Position numbers and translations under genes: made by a program
Shown here: piece by piece, positions 15,183 to 23,458 of the stretch
Layout of the letters: each line of letters starts with the position of its first letter
Numbering within the stretch: position 1 is the first letter of the stretch
NCBI GenBank assembly: GCA_038239345.1
Contig: JBBSEX010000017.1
Span: forward strand, 1-64,000
Length of the DNA: 64,000 nucleotides
Origin: JBBSEX01 sp038239345
GTDB taxonomy: Bacteria; Acidobacteriota; Terriglobia; Bryobacterales; Bryobacteraceae
Direction of reading: 5' to 3'
Notes under the pieces: model-generated
The model's database searches: none
Told to the model about the DNA's origin: nothing
The model's input: the letters and a program-made list of their open reading frames with translations, nothing else

Positions 15183-17624
15183 ATGCTACGTGTCACCGCC
15201 TTCTCTCTCCTCGTCCTGGGATCGCTTATGGCGCAAGCGCCGCACCCGATTCCCGGCGGTTATTCCCTCCCTAACGGATGGCGAATCACGCCCGTCGGCA
15301 AAGCCCTTCCAACCGAAGACCTGCTGCTGAACCTGATTGCCAGCCCCGACGAAAAAGTGGTCATCGCCCAGAATGGGGGTTTCAATCCACACGGTCTGGT
15401 AGTTATCGACACCAAGACGGAAGAGATCGTGCAACGCATCACTCTCCGCTCGGCCTGGCTTGGGCTGGCCTGGTCGAACGACGGTAAGAAACTGTACGTG
15501 TCCGGTGGCAGCGCCGCGCATCCAAGAAACTCCGAAGTTGCGCCAATCTACGTTTTTGATTACGCCAATGGCCGCCTGAGCGAAAAGCCAACGGCGGAGT
15601 GGCGCGATTCCCTGCCCGCCAACAAGACCTACTGGTCGGGCGTGGCGATGCATCCTAAAAAGGACCTGCTATACGCGGCAAATCGCGGCGCCGATCCCGG
15701 CCCCGGGCACATTAGCGTATTCGATACCAAGAGCGGCAAACTGGTCCAGAATATTCCTGTCGACATCAGTCCCTACGATCTGCAGTTCAGCCCTGACGGG
15801 GCAACGCTCTATGTCAGCAATTGGGGGAGCGCGAACGTCGGGGTGATCGACGTGGAAAAGGGCGTGGTGATTGCCACGATTCCCACCGGCTTCAATCCCA
15901 ACGACATGGAACTCGGCGCCGACGGCATGCTCTATGTTTCTAACGGAAGCGAGAATACGGTAACGGCGATCGACACCCGAAAGCGACAGGCGATTGAAAC
16001 AATCCATGTTGGCCCGACGATGCGCGCGCCCGCCGGCAGCACACCCAATGCCCTTGCGCTTGACCGCAAAAACAAGATGCTATTCGTGGCCAATGCCGAC
16101 AACAACAGCATTGCCGTGGTGAATGTGGGCGAGGCCGGTGAGAGTCATGTTCTGGGCTTCATCCCCTCTGGCTGGTATCCGAGCGCTCTGCTGCTCACGT
16201 CAGAGCGGAAGTTATACGTTGGCAACAGCAAGGGTCTGGAACCGCACGCTAATGTGCTGGGACCCACCAGCCCCCTGCTAAACGGGAAAATATCGAAGGA
16301 GTCCGTTCGCGATATTCAACGAGGCACGGTGAATATTGTTCCCGTAGATAATCTTAAAGGCCAGATAAAGGCGTGGACCAAACAGGTTTACGAAAATATT
16401 CCGTATAAAGACGACTACCTGACCCAGGCGCGGCGGCCCCAGGAGCCGAGCATCATCCCCGCCCAGGTTGGCGCCGGCTCGCCTATCAAGCACGTCATCT
16501 ATGTGATCAAGGAAAATCGCACGTACGATCAGGTTTTCGGCGATATCGCCAAAGGGAATGGCGACCCGCGTCTGGCGATTTTCGGCCAAGAGGTAACGCC
16601 AAATCATCACGCCATCGCCGAGCAGTGGGTGCTGCTCGACAATCTGTACTGCGACGGCGAGGTCAGCGTGGACGGACACTCCTGGTCCAATTCCGCTATC
16701 GCCACCGACTATAACGAAAAAATGTGGCCAGCCAACTACGGCGGGTTAAGCGCGGAAACGCGATCCAACGCCTACGCCCCCAGCAGTGGACATCTTTGGG
16801 ATCTAGCGGCGAAGAAGGGTCTGACATACCGCAGCTATGGCGAGTATGCGGTGCGGGCAAGCGATGGGTCCACCATGGATGCCGCACCGGGCGTAGGCGG
16901 GCTGCTGAACCACGTGTCCCCGAAGTTTAAGCTGCCTGGAATGCGCGATACCGACAATGTCCGAGTGTTCTTCGAGGAACTCTCCGTCTATGAGAAAAAT
17001 TACGATTCGAAGGATCCGAATCTGCGGCTTCCGAATGTCATCATTATGAGCCTTCCCGAGGATCACACGGCAGGCACCCGTCCCGGTGGGTTAACACCCA
17101 AGGCGATGGTGGCGAACGCCGACTACGCGGTTGGGCAGCTGGTGGAGCGAATCACGAACAGTCCTTATTGGAAAGACACCGCGATGTTCATCATCGAAGA
17201 CGACGCTCAGAATGGTCCGGACCATGTTGACGCGCGGCGCACCATCGGATTAGTCGTCAGTCCATACACGAAGCGGAAATTTGTCGACTCTACGCTCTAT
17301 ACGACATCAGCCATGCTGCGTTCCATCGAGTTGTTATTGGGCATGCCGCCAATGACGCAATATGACGCGGCGGCGCTCCCCATGTACAACTCTTTTGGCA
17401 CCAAAGTAGACCTGACGCCTTACCACGCAATCGCGCCGAAGGTCGACGTCAATGCAAAAAACACGCAACTGGCCTGGGGTGCAAAGGCGTCGATGGAAAT
17501 GAATCTGGATGAGGTGGACGAAGCACCGATGTTCGCCCTGAATGAGATCATCTGGAAAAGTGTTAAGGGCGCCGATTCGGAAATGCCGCTCCCAGTTCAT
17601 CGATTCTGGTTTCAAAAGCGCTAA
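15183..17624 (+). CDS. Exported YVTN-type beta-propeller / phosphoesterase fusion protein
   Basis: 813 residues from ATG 15183, giving a signal peptide (MLRVTAFSLLVLGSLMAQ). Residues about 25-400 are propeller repeats (SPDEKVVIAQNGG, WSNDGKKLYVSGG, SPDGATLYVSNWG, GADGMLYVSNGSENTV, then KNKMLFVANADNNSI), as in surface YVTN/lactonase-like proteins. From about 435 comes an alkaline-phosphatase-like metal phosphoesterase domain (PF04185-like): HVIYVIKENRTYDQVFGD, VDGHSWSNSAIATDY, EDHTAG and EDDAQNGPDHVDARR, with the Asp/His metal ligands present. It probably hydrolyses phosphodiesters outside the cytoplasm; the propeller may bind substrate or surface. Such fusions are common in Acidobacteria and Planctomycetes. 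Confidence 0.85.
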   Translation: MLRVTAFSLLVLGSLMAQAPHPIPGGYSLPNGWRITPVGKALPTEDLLLNLIASPDEKVVIAQNGGFNPHGLVVIDTKTEEIVQRITLRSAWLGLAWSNDGKKLYVSGGSAAHPRNSEVAPIYVFDYANGRLSEKPTAEWRDSLPANKTYWSGVAMHPKKDLLYAANRGADPGPGHISVFDTKSGKLVQNIPVDISPYDLQFSPDGATLYVSNWGSANVGVIDVEKGVVIATIPTGFNPNDMELGADGMLYVSNGSENTVTAIDTRKRQAIETIHVGPTMRAPAGSTPNALALDRKNKMLFVANADNNSIAVVNVGEAGESHVLGFIPSGWYPSALLLTSERKLYVGNSKGLEPHANVLGPTSPLLNGKISKESVRDIQRGTVNIVPVDNLKGQIKAWTKQVYENIPYKDDYLTQARRPQEPSIIPAQVGAGSPIKHVIYVIKENRTYDQVFGDIAKGNGDPRLAIFGQEVTPNHHAIAEQWVLLDNLYCDGEVSVDGHSWSNSAIATDYNEKMWPANYGGLSAETRSNAYAPSSGHLWDLAAKKGLTYRSYGEYAVRASDGSTMDAAPGVGGLLNHVSPKFKLPGMRDTDNVRVFFEELSVYEKNYDSKDPNLRLPNVIIMSLPEDHTAGTRPGGLTPKAMVANADYAVGQLVERITNSPYWKDTAMFIIEDDAQNGPDHVDARRTIGLVVSPYTKRKFVDSTLYTTSAMLRSIELLLGMPPMTQYDAAALPMYNSFGTKVDLTPYHAIAPKVDVNAKNTQLAWGAKASMEMNLDEVDEAPMFALNEIIWKSVKGADSEMPLPVHRFWFQKR

Positions 17625-17646
17625 TTAATAATCTATAGTTGGTACT

Positions 17647-18120
17647 ATGCGAATGGCTTCTTCGATAGGCGTGCTAATAGTGGCGCTCGCCGGTTTCGCC
17701 GCCGGGCAGACGCAGGTGTCCAAGGATCAGAACGCGATTGAAGGTTTGTCGGCGCAGTGGGTGACTTCAGTGAATGGGAAGAATGTGGCGCTGTTGATGG
17801 AACTGGTCACCGACGACGTAGTCTTTCTGATCCCTAACGCGCCAGCCGTAAAGGGCAAAGCTGCGGCGGAACAAATGTTTAAGGCTCTGTTCGCCCAATA
17901 TGATTTGGAGATCAGCGAAACGATCACGGAAACTCAGGTTACGGGAGGTTCCGCGGTGTCGCTAACTGAAGTCACCCGGAAATTGACGCCGGTGAAGGGC
18001 GGGACGGCAATCGATGCAGCGGGAAGCGGAATGATGGTAGTCCGCAAGGATACCGAAGGATCGTGGAAGATTTCGCGCGTCGTCAATACTCTCGCCCCGC
18101 CGCCCGCAACGCCCCGTTAA
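17647..18120 (+). CDS. Exported SnoaL-like (SgcJ/EcaC type) protein
   Basis: 157 residues with a signal peptide (MRMASSIGVLIVALAGFAAGQ). The mature protein has the NTF2/SnoaL-like fold pattern of the SgcJ/EcaC group: AIEGLSAQWVTSVNGKNVALLMELVTDDVVFLIPNAPAVKGKAAAEQMFKALF, then strand-rich VTRKLTPVKGG..GMMVVRKDTEGSWKISRVV. Such proteins are ligand-binding or hydrolytic; no catalytic residues can be assigned. It starts 22 bases after the phosphoesterase gene and may share its transcript. Confidence 0.75.
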   Translation: MRMASSIGVLIVALAGFAAGQTQVSKDQNAIEGLSAQWVTSVNGKNVALLMELVTDDVVFLIPNAPAVKGKAAAEQMFKALFAQYDLEISETITETQVTGGSAVSLTEVTRKLTPVKGGTAIDAAGSGMMVVRKDTEGSWKISRVVNTLAPPPATPR

Positions 18121-18126
18121 TTTCAA

Positions 18127-18570
18127 ATGGCGACTAAGCAACCCGAGCATTTGTTACGCCTGTGCATTCGGATGATTGGCCCTCCCGCTGGCGTTCAGTT
18201 TTGCGTGCAGGGACGACCCTCTGAGCTTGTGGGCACAGTCGTGTCGACCGGCGAAGACCTCAGCTTCGATGTCGATATTCGGACCCAAGTCTCCGGAGAT
18301 GGAGTTCGCTTTCTTGGACCCTTCGCGCAAGGTCCGCCGAGCGGGCGCTTCCTGTACATTTGTGCGGGAACATGCGCTGGGCAAATGGATTCCCGTTGGA
18401 CGCGGCGGGCCAAGATACCTTTATCAAGCATTACGGCGGCGATGGTGAAGATGGTACTTGAGTCACCTGGCGGTATGCTGGAGGCTCAGATCAACGGGAC
18501 GGCAAAAGATGGAGGACCCGCCTGCGCGACGGTCCTATTGCTGGGCGGCGGTTGGAAACCGGCAGTATGA
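18127..18570 (+). CDS. DUF5990-like protein
   Basis: 147 residues, cytoplasmic. The stretch SFDVDIRTQ..VRFLGPFAQGPPSGRFLYICAGTCAGQMDSRWTRRAKIPL matches the DUF5990 signature (FLGPFAQGPP, RFLY, AGQ.DS.W.RRAK). The C-terminus ends GGPACATVLLLGGGWKPAV. DUF5990 has no known biochemical role. Start ATG 18127 is six bases after the SnoaL-like stop, so it is probably operonic. Family recognition is from memory of the conserved block. Confidence 0.7.
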   Translation: MATKQPEHLLRLCIRMIGPPAGVQFCVQGRPSELVGTVVSTGEDLSFDVDIRTQVSGDGVRFLGPFAQGPPSGRFLYICAGTCAGQMDSRWTRRAKIPLSSITAAMVKMVLESPGGMLEAQINGTAKDGGPACATVLLLGGGWKPAV

Positions 18571-18625
18571 TACTGATTCGCTATAGCCGTCACTCACGCT
18601 GATACAGTAGGATGCAAATGATCAT

Positions 18626-19336
18626 GTGCCCGCGAACGATCAGAAAGAAGCTATCCCGTTCATGAGTCTGCGCAAGGACGATGCACAACGTGCTCTTGCG
18701 CAATTGCTGGTCGCCGCCATCAGCGAAAAGGAAACGCAGCTCGGAACGGTTTCCCGCTTACTCCACGACGAAGTAGGACAAGTACTTAGCGCGGTTGGTT
18801 TGCAATTGGATGTGTTGCGCCTGGACCTTGCGCCGCAAGCTCCGGAAATTGTTCCGCGAACCTTGGAAATTCAACAACTGCTGGAACGCGCGATGGCTCA
18901 AATTCGGGATTTGAGCAACAAACTGAGTTCCACACAGGTGGAACGGGTCGGCTTACAATTTGCCCTGGAACGATTGGTGGGACGCTTTCGTGAAGGCTTC
19001 GACGGATCGCTGCGGCTGTTTTGCGATTCTTCGGTACACCTTCCGCTGGCGGTTGCTTCGCCCATGTATAAGCTGACGGAGCGAGCCCTGGAAAATGCGG
19101 TCAAGCACTCCAAAGCCGCGCAGGTTGAGGTTTTACTTCGTCCCAAGCAGGGCGCGGTTGTACTTGAGGTCCGCGATAACGGTTTGGGATTTACACGGGA
19201 CGAAGCCAACTGGAGATTCCTTGGGATAGGTTTGCTGATGATGGAATATTACGCCACCCAAGCCGGTGCAACACTGCAGATTGAAACGGCTCCGGGAAAG
19301 GGTACAATTGTACGGACAAGTTATCAGGAAAGATAA
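18626..19336 (+). CDS. NarL/DegS-type sensor histidine kinase without sensor domain
   Basis: 236 residues from GTG 18626 (ATG 18662 is the alternative). HisKA_3 region: VSRLLHDEVGQVLSAVGLQLDVLR with phosphoacceptor His about 47, then a long dimerisation helix. HATPase_c region: N box ALENAVKHSKA, G1 VRDNGLGF, G2 FLGIGLLMMEYY and GKGTIVR. There is no membrane segment or PAS/GAF domain, so it is a minimal cytoplasmic kinase that must receive its signal through a partner. The response regulator gene follows 36 bases later with a strong ribosome site, so the two form a pair. Confidence 0.88.
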   Translation: MPANDQKEAIPFMSLRKDDAQRALAQLLVAAISEKETQLGTVSRLLHDEVGQVLSAVGLQLDVLRLDLAPQAPEIVPRTLEIQQLLERAMAQIRDLSNKLSSTQVERVGLQFALERLVGRFREGFDGSLRLFCDSSVHLPLAVASPMYKLTERALENAVKHSKAAQVEVLLRPKQGAVVLEVRDNGLGFTRDEANWRFLGIGLLMMEYYATQAGATLQIETAPGKGTIVRTSYQER

Positions 19337-19372
19337 TATTTGTCGAAATCGATGCTTTAGGAGGATATAAAA

Positions 19373-20062
19373 ATGGCCTTTGATGTATTGCTCGTCGATG
19401 ATCACAAAATCATGCGCGATGGGATCAAGGCAATCCTCAAGCATAGCGACGAGTTCCGCGTCATTGGGGAAGCCGAGAACGGCACGGATGCGGTGCAGAT
19501 CTGCAAGAAGTCGAAGCCCGATGTAATTCTGATGGATATCGGGCTGCCGGGCTTAAATGGTATTGAGGCAACTACGGAAATTCTGCGGCATTTCGCCGAT
19601 GCGAAGATCATTATTTTGTCGATGTACGACGATGAGCATTCCGTAGTTAGCGCCATACGATCGGGCGCGCGAGCGTTTGTCCTCAAAAAGGCATCGGATA
19701 ACGATCTGCTGGACGCTCTTCGCACTGTCGCCAAAGGTGGTTCGTATTTAAGTCCCCAAGTTTCCGATCGTTTGCTCAATCGCATCCAACGCGGCGATTT
19801 GGAGTCGAAGCCGGTACCCTCGTCACTCGAGGGCCTTTCTCCGCGCGAACTCCAGGTTTTGCGCCTTGTAGCAGAAGGGAAAACCAGCAAGGAGATCGCG
19901 GTCCTGCTCGATCTTGGATTGCAAACGGTACGCAGCTATCGCAAGACGATGATGAAGAAGCTCGCGGTCAATAATGTTGCCGGACTCACGCAATTGGCGC
20001 TCGCCGCCGGACTGACTCGATTCCCCGTAACCGACGTAGCCCACATCACGGAAGAAGCCTAG
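19373..20062 (+). CDS. NarL/FixJ-family response regulator (REC-LuxR HTH)
   Basis: 229 residues. REC domain 1-120 with acidic pocket DD (9-10), phosphoacceptor Asp55 in ILMDIGLPG, Ser/Thr switch in IILSMYDD and Lys in VLKKAS. Linker, then LuxR-type HTH (about 155-215): LSPRELQVLRLVAEGKTSKEIAVLLDLGLQTVRSYRKTMMKKL. A near-ideal Shine-Dalgarno (GGAGG at 19360-19364) precedes ATG 19373. Paired with the upstream kinase. The amidohydrolase gene begins four bases after its stop, which is unusual and suggests co-transcription. Target genes unknown. Confidence 0.92.
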   Translation: MAFDVLLVDDHKIMRDGIKAILKHSDEFRVIGEAENGTDAVQICKKSKPDVILMDIGLPGLNGIEATTEILRHFADAKIIILSMYDDEHSVVSAIRSGARAFVLKKASDNDLLDALRTVAKGGSYLSPQVSDRLLNRIQRGDLESKPVPSSLEGLSPRELQVLRLVAEGKTSKEIAVLLDLGLQTVRSYRKTMMKKLAVNNVAGLTQLALAAGLTRFPVTDVAHITEEA

Positions 20063-20066
20063 GCAA

Positions 20067-20996
20067 ATGGATTCGCCGTGGGGCAATATCGCCGTTTGCG
20101 ACGCCCATATTCATTTCTTTTCTCATCGTTTCTTTAGCGTCTTGGCAGCGCAAAAAGGAGTTGCATCCGCCGGGGAACTGGAGCCGCTACTGGGGTGGGA
20201 AGTTCCTCCAGCGGATCCGCTACGCCTGGCCGGTGCATGGAATGCTGAGCTCGATGGAAAAGGCGTGGAACGCGCCGCTGTTATGGCCAGCATTCCGGGA
20301 GACGAGGATTCCGTTCTGGCCGCCGCCCGGGCCTATCCGGACCGGTTTTACGCCTATGCGATGGTAAATCCGCTGGTCGCCGATGCTCCGGCGCGGTTGG
20401 AGGCTTCGTTGGCAGCCGGGCTTCAGGCGATCTGCCTTTTCCCCGCGATGCATTGTTACGGAATGCATGACGATCGCGTTAAGCCAATACTCGATATAGT
20501 CGCGGCTAAGCCTGGAGTGCCTGTGTTCGTTCACTGTGGGGCACTCAGTGTCGGTGTCCGGCAGAAGCTTGGTTTGCCCTGTCTGTTCGACATGCGGTTT
20601 TCCAATCCGCTGGATCTGCATGCGATCGCCTTGCGCTACCCGTCTATTGTTTTCGTCATTCCACATTTCGGCGCCGGCTATTTCCGCGAGACGCTGATGC
20701 TCTGTGATCTTTGCCCGAACGTGTGGCTGGACACCTCCAGCTCCAATCGCTGGATGCGCTATGAAGAGGCGCATCTGGACCTTCGCACGATATTTCGGCG
20801 CTCGATCGATGTAGTGGGACTGCAACGTCTGCTCTTCGGAACCGATTCGTCTTTCTTCCCACGCGGCTGGAATCAAGTCATTTTTGACGCGCAAGCCACG
20901 GCGCTGTATGAACTCGGGCTGACCGCCGAGCAGGCTGCCCTGGTCTTCGGCGGAAATATGAAACGTCTGCTGGAGCGCGAGGGTTCGACGTCCTGA
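20067..20996 (+). CDS. Amidohydrolase-related (amidohydrolase 2) TIM-barrel protein
   Basis: 309 residues. Metal-binding pattern of the ACMSD/amidohydrolase-2 group: DAHIHF at strand 1 (residues 12-17), PVFVHCG at strand 5, VFVIPHFGAGY at strand 6 and RLLFGTDSSFFPRGW at strand 8 with the catalytic Asp. Members are decarboxylases or hydrolases of cyclic substrates. The closing helix EQAALVFGGNMKRLL is standard. It follows the response regulator by four bases, but a chemical link between the two is not evident. Substrate unknown. Confidence 0.85.
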   Translation: MDSPWGNIAVCDAHIHFFSHRFFSVLAAQKGVASAGELEPLLGWEVPPADPLRLAGAWNAELDGKGVERAAVMASIPGDEDSVLAAARAYPDRFYAYAMVNPLVADAPARLEASLAAGLQAICLFPAMHCYGMHDDRVKPILDIVAAKPGVPVFVHCGALSVGVRQKLGLPCLFDMRFSNPLDLHAIALRYPSIVFVIPHFGAGYFRETLMLCDLCPNVWLDTSSSNRWMRYEEAHLDLRTIFRRSIDVVGLQRLLFGTDSSFFPRGWNQVIFDAQATALYELGLTAEQAALVFGGNMKRLLEREGSTS

Positions 20997-21153
20997 CGGA
21001 AAGCGCTCGCGTGATTCAGCCCGAGATTGGCCGCGCCCATCGGAACTGAATGACGTTTCACCACACGGGGCTAGCGTCCCAGTGAGAATATTTCTCCGCT
21101 GAGCTCACCATATGGTGTACGGCAATCTGTTACCTGCCGGGCGAGCTCATTCA

Positions 21154-21978
21154 ATGCAAATCACTCTGCGCTGGACTCCGCGAAAGAACAAGCACCGTAC
21201 CGAGGATCCCGATCTCCAGCTTCGCCACTTGTTGCAGGCAGCCCGCCGAACGCCGTTTTACAGTTCGCCCCATTTGGAACCGGTGGTTAGCGTCGCCGAT
21301 TTCGATTTAACCGCGCTACCATCGGTCCCGCTCGACGATTATCTGGAAGATCGCGAGTATTTCCGCGATGCCTGCCACACCGCCGATACTAGCTCCACGT
21401 TGCTCTATCCGCTGGACGTCATGCCGCGCACTGCACTCGTTATGTCGGGGTTCCGTTCCGGCGGCTCCGTCCGCGTATTCGCCAACGGATGGAAAGAAGC
21501 TATCGAAAAATTTCAACCGGCGGCGATCGCGGCGTCCGTTCGCCAGTTGCGCGAGCTGGCATTCCGCGTACAGTCTGGATCGGTGACGCTTCCTTTGCGG
21601 CGGGACGCCGTGATCGCCCTCACTAGAATCGGCGAGGATTTGTTAACCGAGGAAGATCGCGACCTTTTTTGGCGGGTCTTCGAAGCGCCGGTATTCCAAC
21701 AATATCTTGGCTTCCACGGCGAATTGCTGGCAGCCGAATGCGAAGCGCATCAGGATCTTCATGTAAAAACCGGCAATGCCATTTTCGAGACGGAGAACAC
21801 CCAACTACTGGTTACTTGTTTACGCAATCTGGAATATCCGGTGCTTCGTTTGGGAACCGGATTAACGGCGGACCTGATCGAATCCTTGTGTCCCTGCGGA
21901 CAGCGAGGGTTGCGGCTGGCGAACGTCGGAGCCTTTGAAACAGCGCCGCTCGTGATGAGGGCAGCCGCTGGCGACTAA
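21154..21978 (+). CDS. Shortened PaaK/CoF390-synthetase-like protein
   Basis: About 274 residues from ATG 21154 (ATG 21112 gives 14 more). The N-terminus (LRHLLQAARRTPFYSSPHLEP) resembles the start of phenylacetate-CoA ligase-like adenylating enzymes. The C-terminal part clearly follows their pattern: QQYLGFHGELLAAECEAHQDLHVKTGNAIFE, then LVTCLRNLEYPVLRLGTGLTADLIESLCPCGQRGL (family: LHV...IVE, LTNL...PLIRY.TGD, CPCG). The central adenylate P-loop (SSGTTG type) is missing and the protein is about 150 residues short, so ligase activity is unlikely in the usual form. It may be a regulatory or degenerate paralogue, or a shortened zinc-binding module. It converges with the XAC2610-like gene. Confidence 0.6.
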   Translation: MQITLRWTPRKNKHRTEDPDLQLRHLLQAARRTPFYSSPHLEPVVSVADFDLTALPSVPLDDYLEDREYFRDACHTADTSSTLLYPLDVMPRTALVMSGFRSGGSVRVFANGWKEAIEKFQPAAIAASVRQLRELAFRVQSGSVTLPLRRDAVIALTRIGEDLLTEEDRDLFWRVFEAPVFQQYLGFHGELLAAECEAHQDLHVKTGNAIFETENTQLLVTCLRNLEYPVLRLGTGLTADLIESLCPCGQRGLRLANVGAFETAPLVMRAAAGD

Positions 21979-21987
21979 GTCAGAAAA

Positions 21988-22674
21988 CTAGCGCGGTGTG
22001 CGCACCTCTTCGGTTTTCACGATCTTCATCACGCCGTCTACGCGCTGTCGAACCACCTTGCGAAAAACTTGCGGCTTTTGGGTCGCTTCCTGTTTTTCGT
22101 CGCTGACCAGAGTCAACTTCGCGTCAACGAACGCGTATTCTTTCGACTCGTGGATCATGCCACCCGAGCCCCCGCGTTCATAGGTGAACAGATGTTTCTT
22201 CCCGCCGTCGATACGGAACACCGGATAGGTGCCCAGTTCCCGAAACCTGCCGGTCTTCGGCTCGAAAATCCAGTATTCGGCGTATGCATTCGCCACTCCC
22301 CGGCGCGTGATCAGCATCAAATCGAGGAAGCCATCGAAGTTGATATCGACGCCCCCGAAAAAGAAAACCTCGTCTTTTGCAAGCGGTTCCATCGCTGTCA
22401 CCGGCAATCTCTGCTGTAATTTCGAATCGGACTGGCTGGTAACCTCGATGGCGTCGACCCGCTTCTCATCGGCCGCCATTTTTAGATTGAAGGTGAAGGA
22501 ATACGCGGGCAAATTGGGGCCGGGAGCAAAGGAACAAGGCCGGCAATCGGCTACGTTAGCTGGAGCGGGCGATTGCCCGGCTGCAAGCGGAGCTACACAA
22601 AATGCCAGCGCCCAATTAAGGAACCAGCAGGCACTTGGCCCGCTCCAAATGCGCCTTTCTATCCGCCAGGCCAT
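21988..22674 (-). CDS. XAC2610-like periplasmic protein, candidate immunity protein
   Basis: 228 residues. The start at ATG 22674 lies inside the upstream GH19 gene (59-base overlap) but has its own GGGGG ribosome site (22680-22684, five bases away) and gives a signal peptide (charged MAWRIERRIW, hydrophobic core ALAFCVAPLAA). The diagnostic block is VFFFGGVDINFDGFLDLMLITRRG (about 103-126, Ca-loop-like Asp110/Asn112/Asp114), then AEYWIFEPKTGRFRELGTYPVFRID and TYERGGSGGMIHESKEY. This matches XAC2610-related proteins, whose founder in Xanthomonas citri is the periplasmic immunity protein for the GH19-type effector XAC2609 (established). The immunity role here is inference from family plus neighbour. 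Confidence 0.65.
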   Translation of the reverse strand: MAWRIERRIWSGPSACWFLNWALAFCVAPLAAGQSPAPANVADCRPCSFAPGPNLPAYSFTFNLKMAADEKRVDAIEVTSQSDSKLQQRLPVTAMEPLAKDEVFFFGGVDINFDGFLDLMLITRRGVANAYAEYWIFEPKTGRFRELGTYPVFRIDGGKKHLFTYERGGSGGMIHESKEYAFVDAKLTLVSDEKQEATQKPQVFRKVVRQRVDGVMKIVKTEEVRTPR

Positions 22675-23404
22675 TGTATCCCCCGTTTATTTTTTTTGTA
22701 ATTCTGTTCACATCGTCGGCGTCGGCTAAAGCGTTTAAGCCGTGCGTGGTCCAAAACCAGCACGCCACGTCGACCGCCAGAATCGCATCGGTGGCGATCA
22801 AAGTGTTATTCGTTCCGGTTACAAAATCCCTGACTTTATATGCCCCATAGGCGATATAATTCGATCGTCCGGTAAGCTGGATCAGGCCTCGCCCTTTAAA
22901 GCGCGGCCCATCGCCTGTCTCGGTATTCCCTAAATCCGTCCGGCCTTCGTAGGCACTCCCATCGGCCAGTTCTTCGTTGTAAAGTAAGTCGCCGCTTTCA
23001 TGTCCGAGTTGCGCCAGAAAGTGCGCGATGCGCAACGGGGTGTTGATCTGGCTCTGCGCCATCATCGTAACCAATGGGTTGAAGTAGCGGTTAATCCGAA
23101 CCGCATTGGCATTGGGCATAATCCCCCGCAGCTTATCGATCGTCAGGCCGGGCGACATCCCGGCGCGAAGTTCCCGCAAAGTATCGCTGCCTGGAGCGAT
23201 GCTGCCCGTTGGGGTTGGACCGCGTAAAACACGGCGCTGGAATTCGGCGATCATCACCAGAGTATGGTTCCCGATATGCCCGTCGACGGTTAGCGGAGCA
23301 TAGGGAATTAGCCGGCCCAGATTCTCGTTCAATAGAATCTGGATGAGTCGTACGTCCTTGGTGTTGTTCGTCGACTTCGCTCCCACTGGATGGGTAATGC
23401 ACAT
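22616..23404 (-). CDS. GH19 peptidoglycan hydrolase with N-terminal peptidoglycan-binding domain, candidate effector
   Basis: 262 residues, no signal peptide. Residues about 15-82 look like a PG_binding_1 domain (KDVRLIQILLN, LTVDGHIGNHTLVMIAEFQ). Residues about 85-262 form a GH19 chitinase/lysozyme domain: IAHFLAQLGHESGDLLYNEE with catalytic Glu136, the FKGRGLIQLTGRSNY loop (169-183), and NGGYNGLADRKAHLERAK at the end. The enzyme should cut peptidoglycan glycan strands. Absence of export signal, presence of a cell-wall-binding module and an overlapping periplasmic XAC2610-like gene resemble effector/immunity pairs. ATG 23404 has a strong AAGGGGAG site seven bases upstream. It could also be a phage-derived endolysin; no phage genes are nearby. 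Confidence 0.8.
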   Translation of the reverse strand: MCITHPVGAKSTNNTKDVRLIQILLNENLGRLIPYAPLTVDGHIGNHTLVMIAEFQRRVLRGPTPTGSIAPGSDTLRELRAGMSPGLTIDKLRGIMPNANAVRINRYFNPLVTMMAQSQINTPLRIAHFLAQLGHESGDLLYNEELADGSAYEGRTDLGNTETGDGPRFKGRGLIQLTGRSNYIAYGAYKVRDFVTGTNNTLIATDAILAVDVACWFWTTHGLNALADADDVNRITKKINGGYNGLADRKAHLERAKCLLVP

Positions 23405-23411
23405 GGAAAGT

Positions 23412-23436
23412 CTCCCCTTGCTGGAAGCCGATTATA
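23412..23436 (-). promoter_or_regulatory. Candidate -10 box and ribosome site of the GH19 pair
   Basis: On the minus strand a perfect TATAAT (23431-23436) stands in the 54-base gap between the ABC-F stop and the GH19 ATG, followed by an AAGGGGAG Shine-Dalgarno (23412-23419). No convincing -35 was found (ACTAAG at 17 bases), so promoter strength is uncertain, but the pair probably has its own transcription start. Confidence 0.4.
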
Positions 23437-23458
23437 TACCCAGCGTGTTTATGCTTAG

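Noticed and set aside
22683..22700. A8 homopolymer in the GH19 gene as a possible programmed frameshift site
   Set aside because: It encodes the expected K-K-I-N-G-G stretch in frame, and the downstream GH19 ending is in the same frame; no alternative frame makes a better protein.
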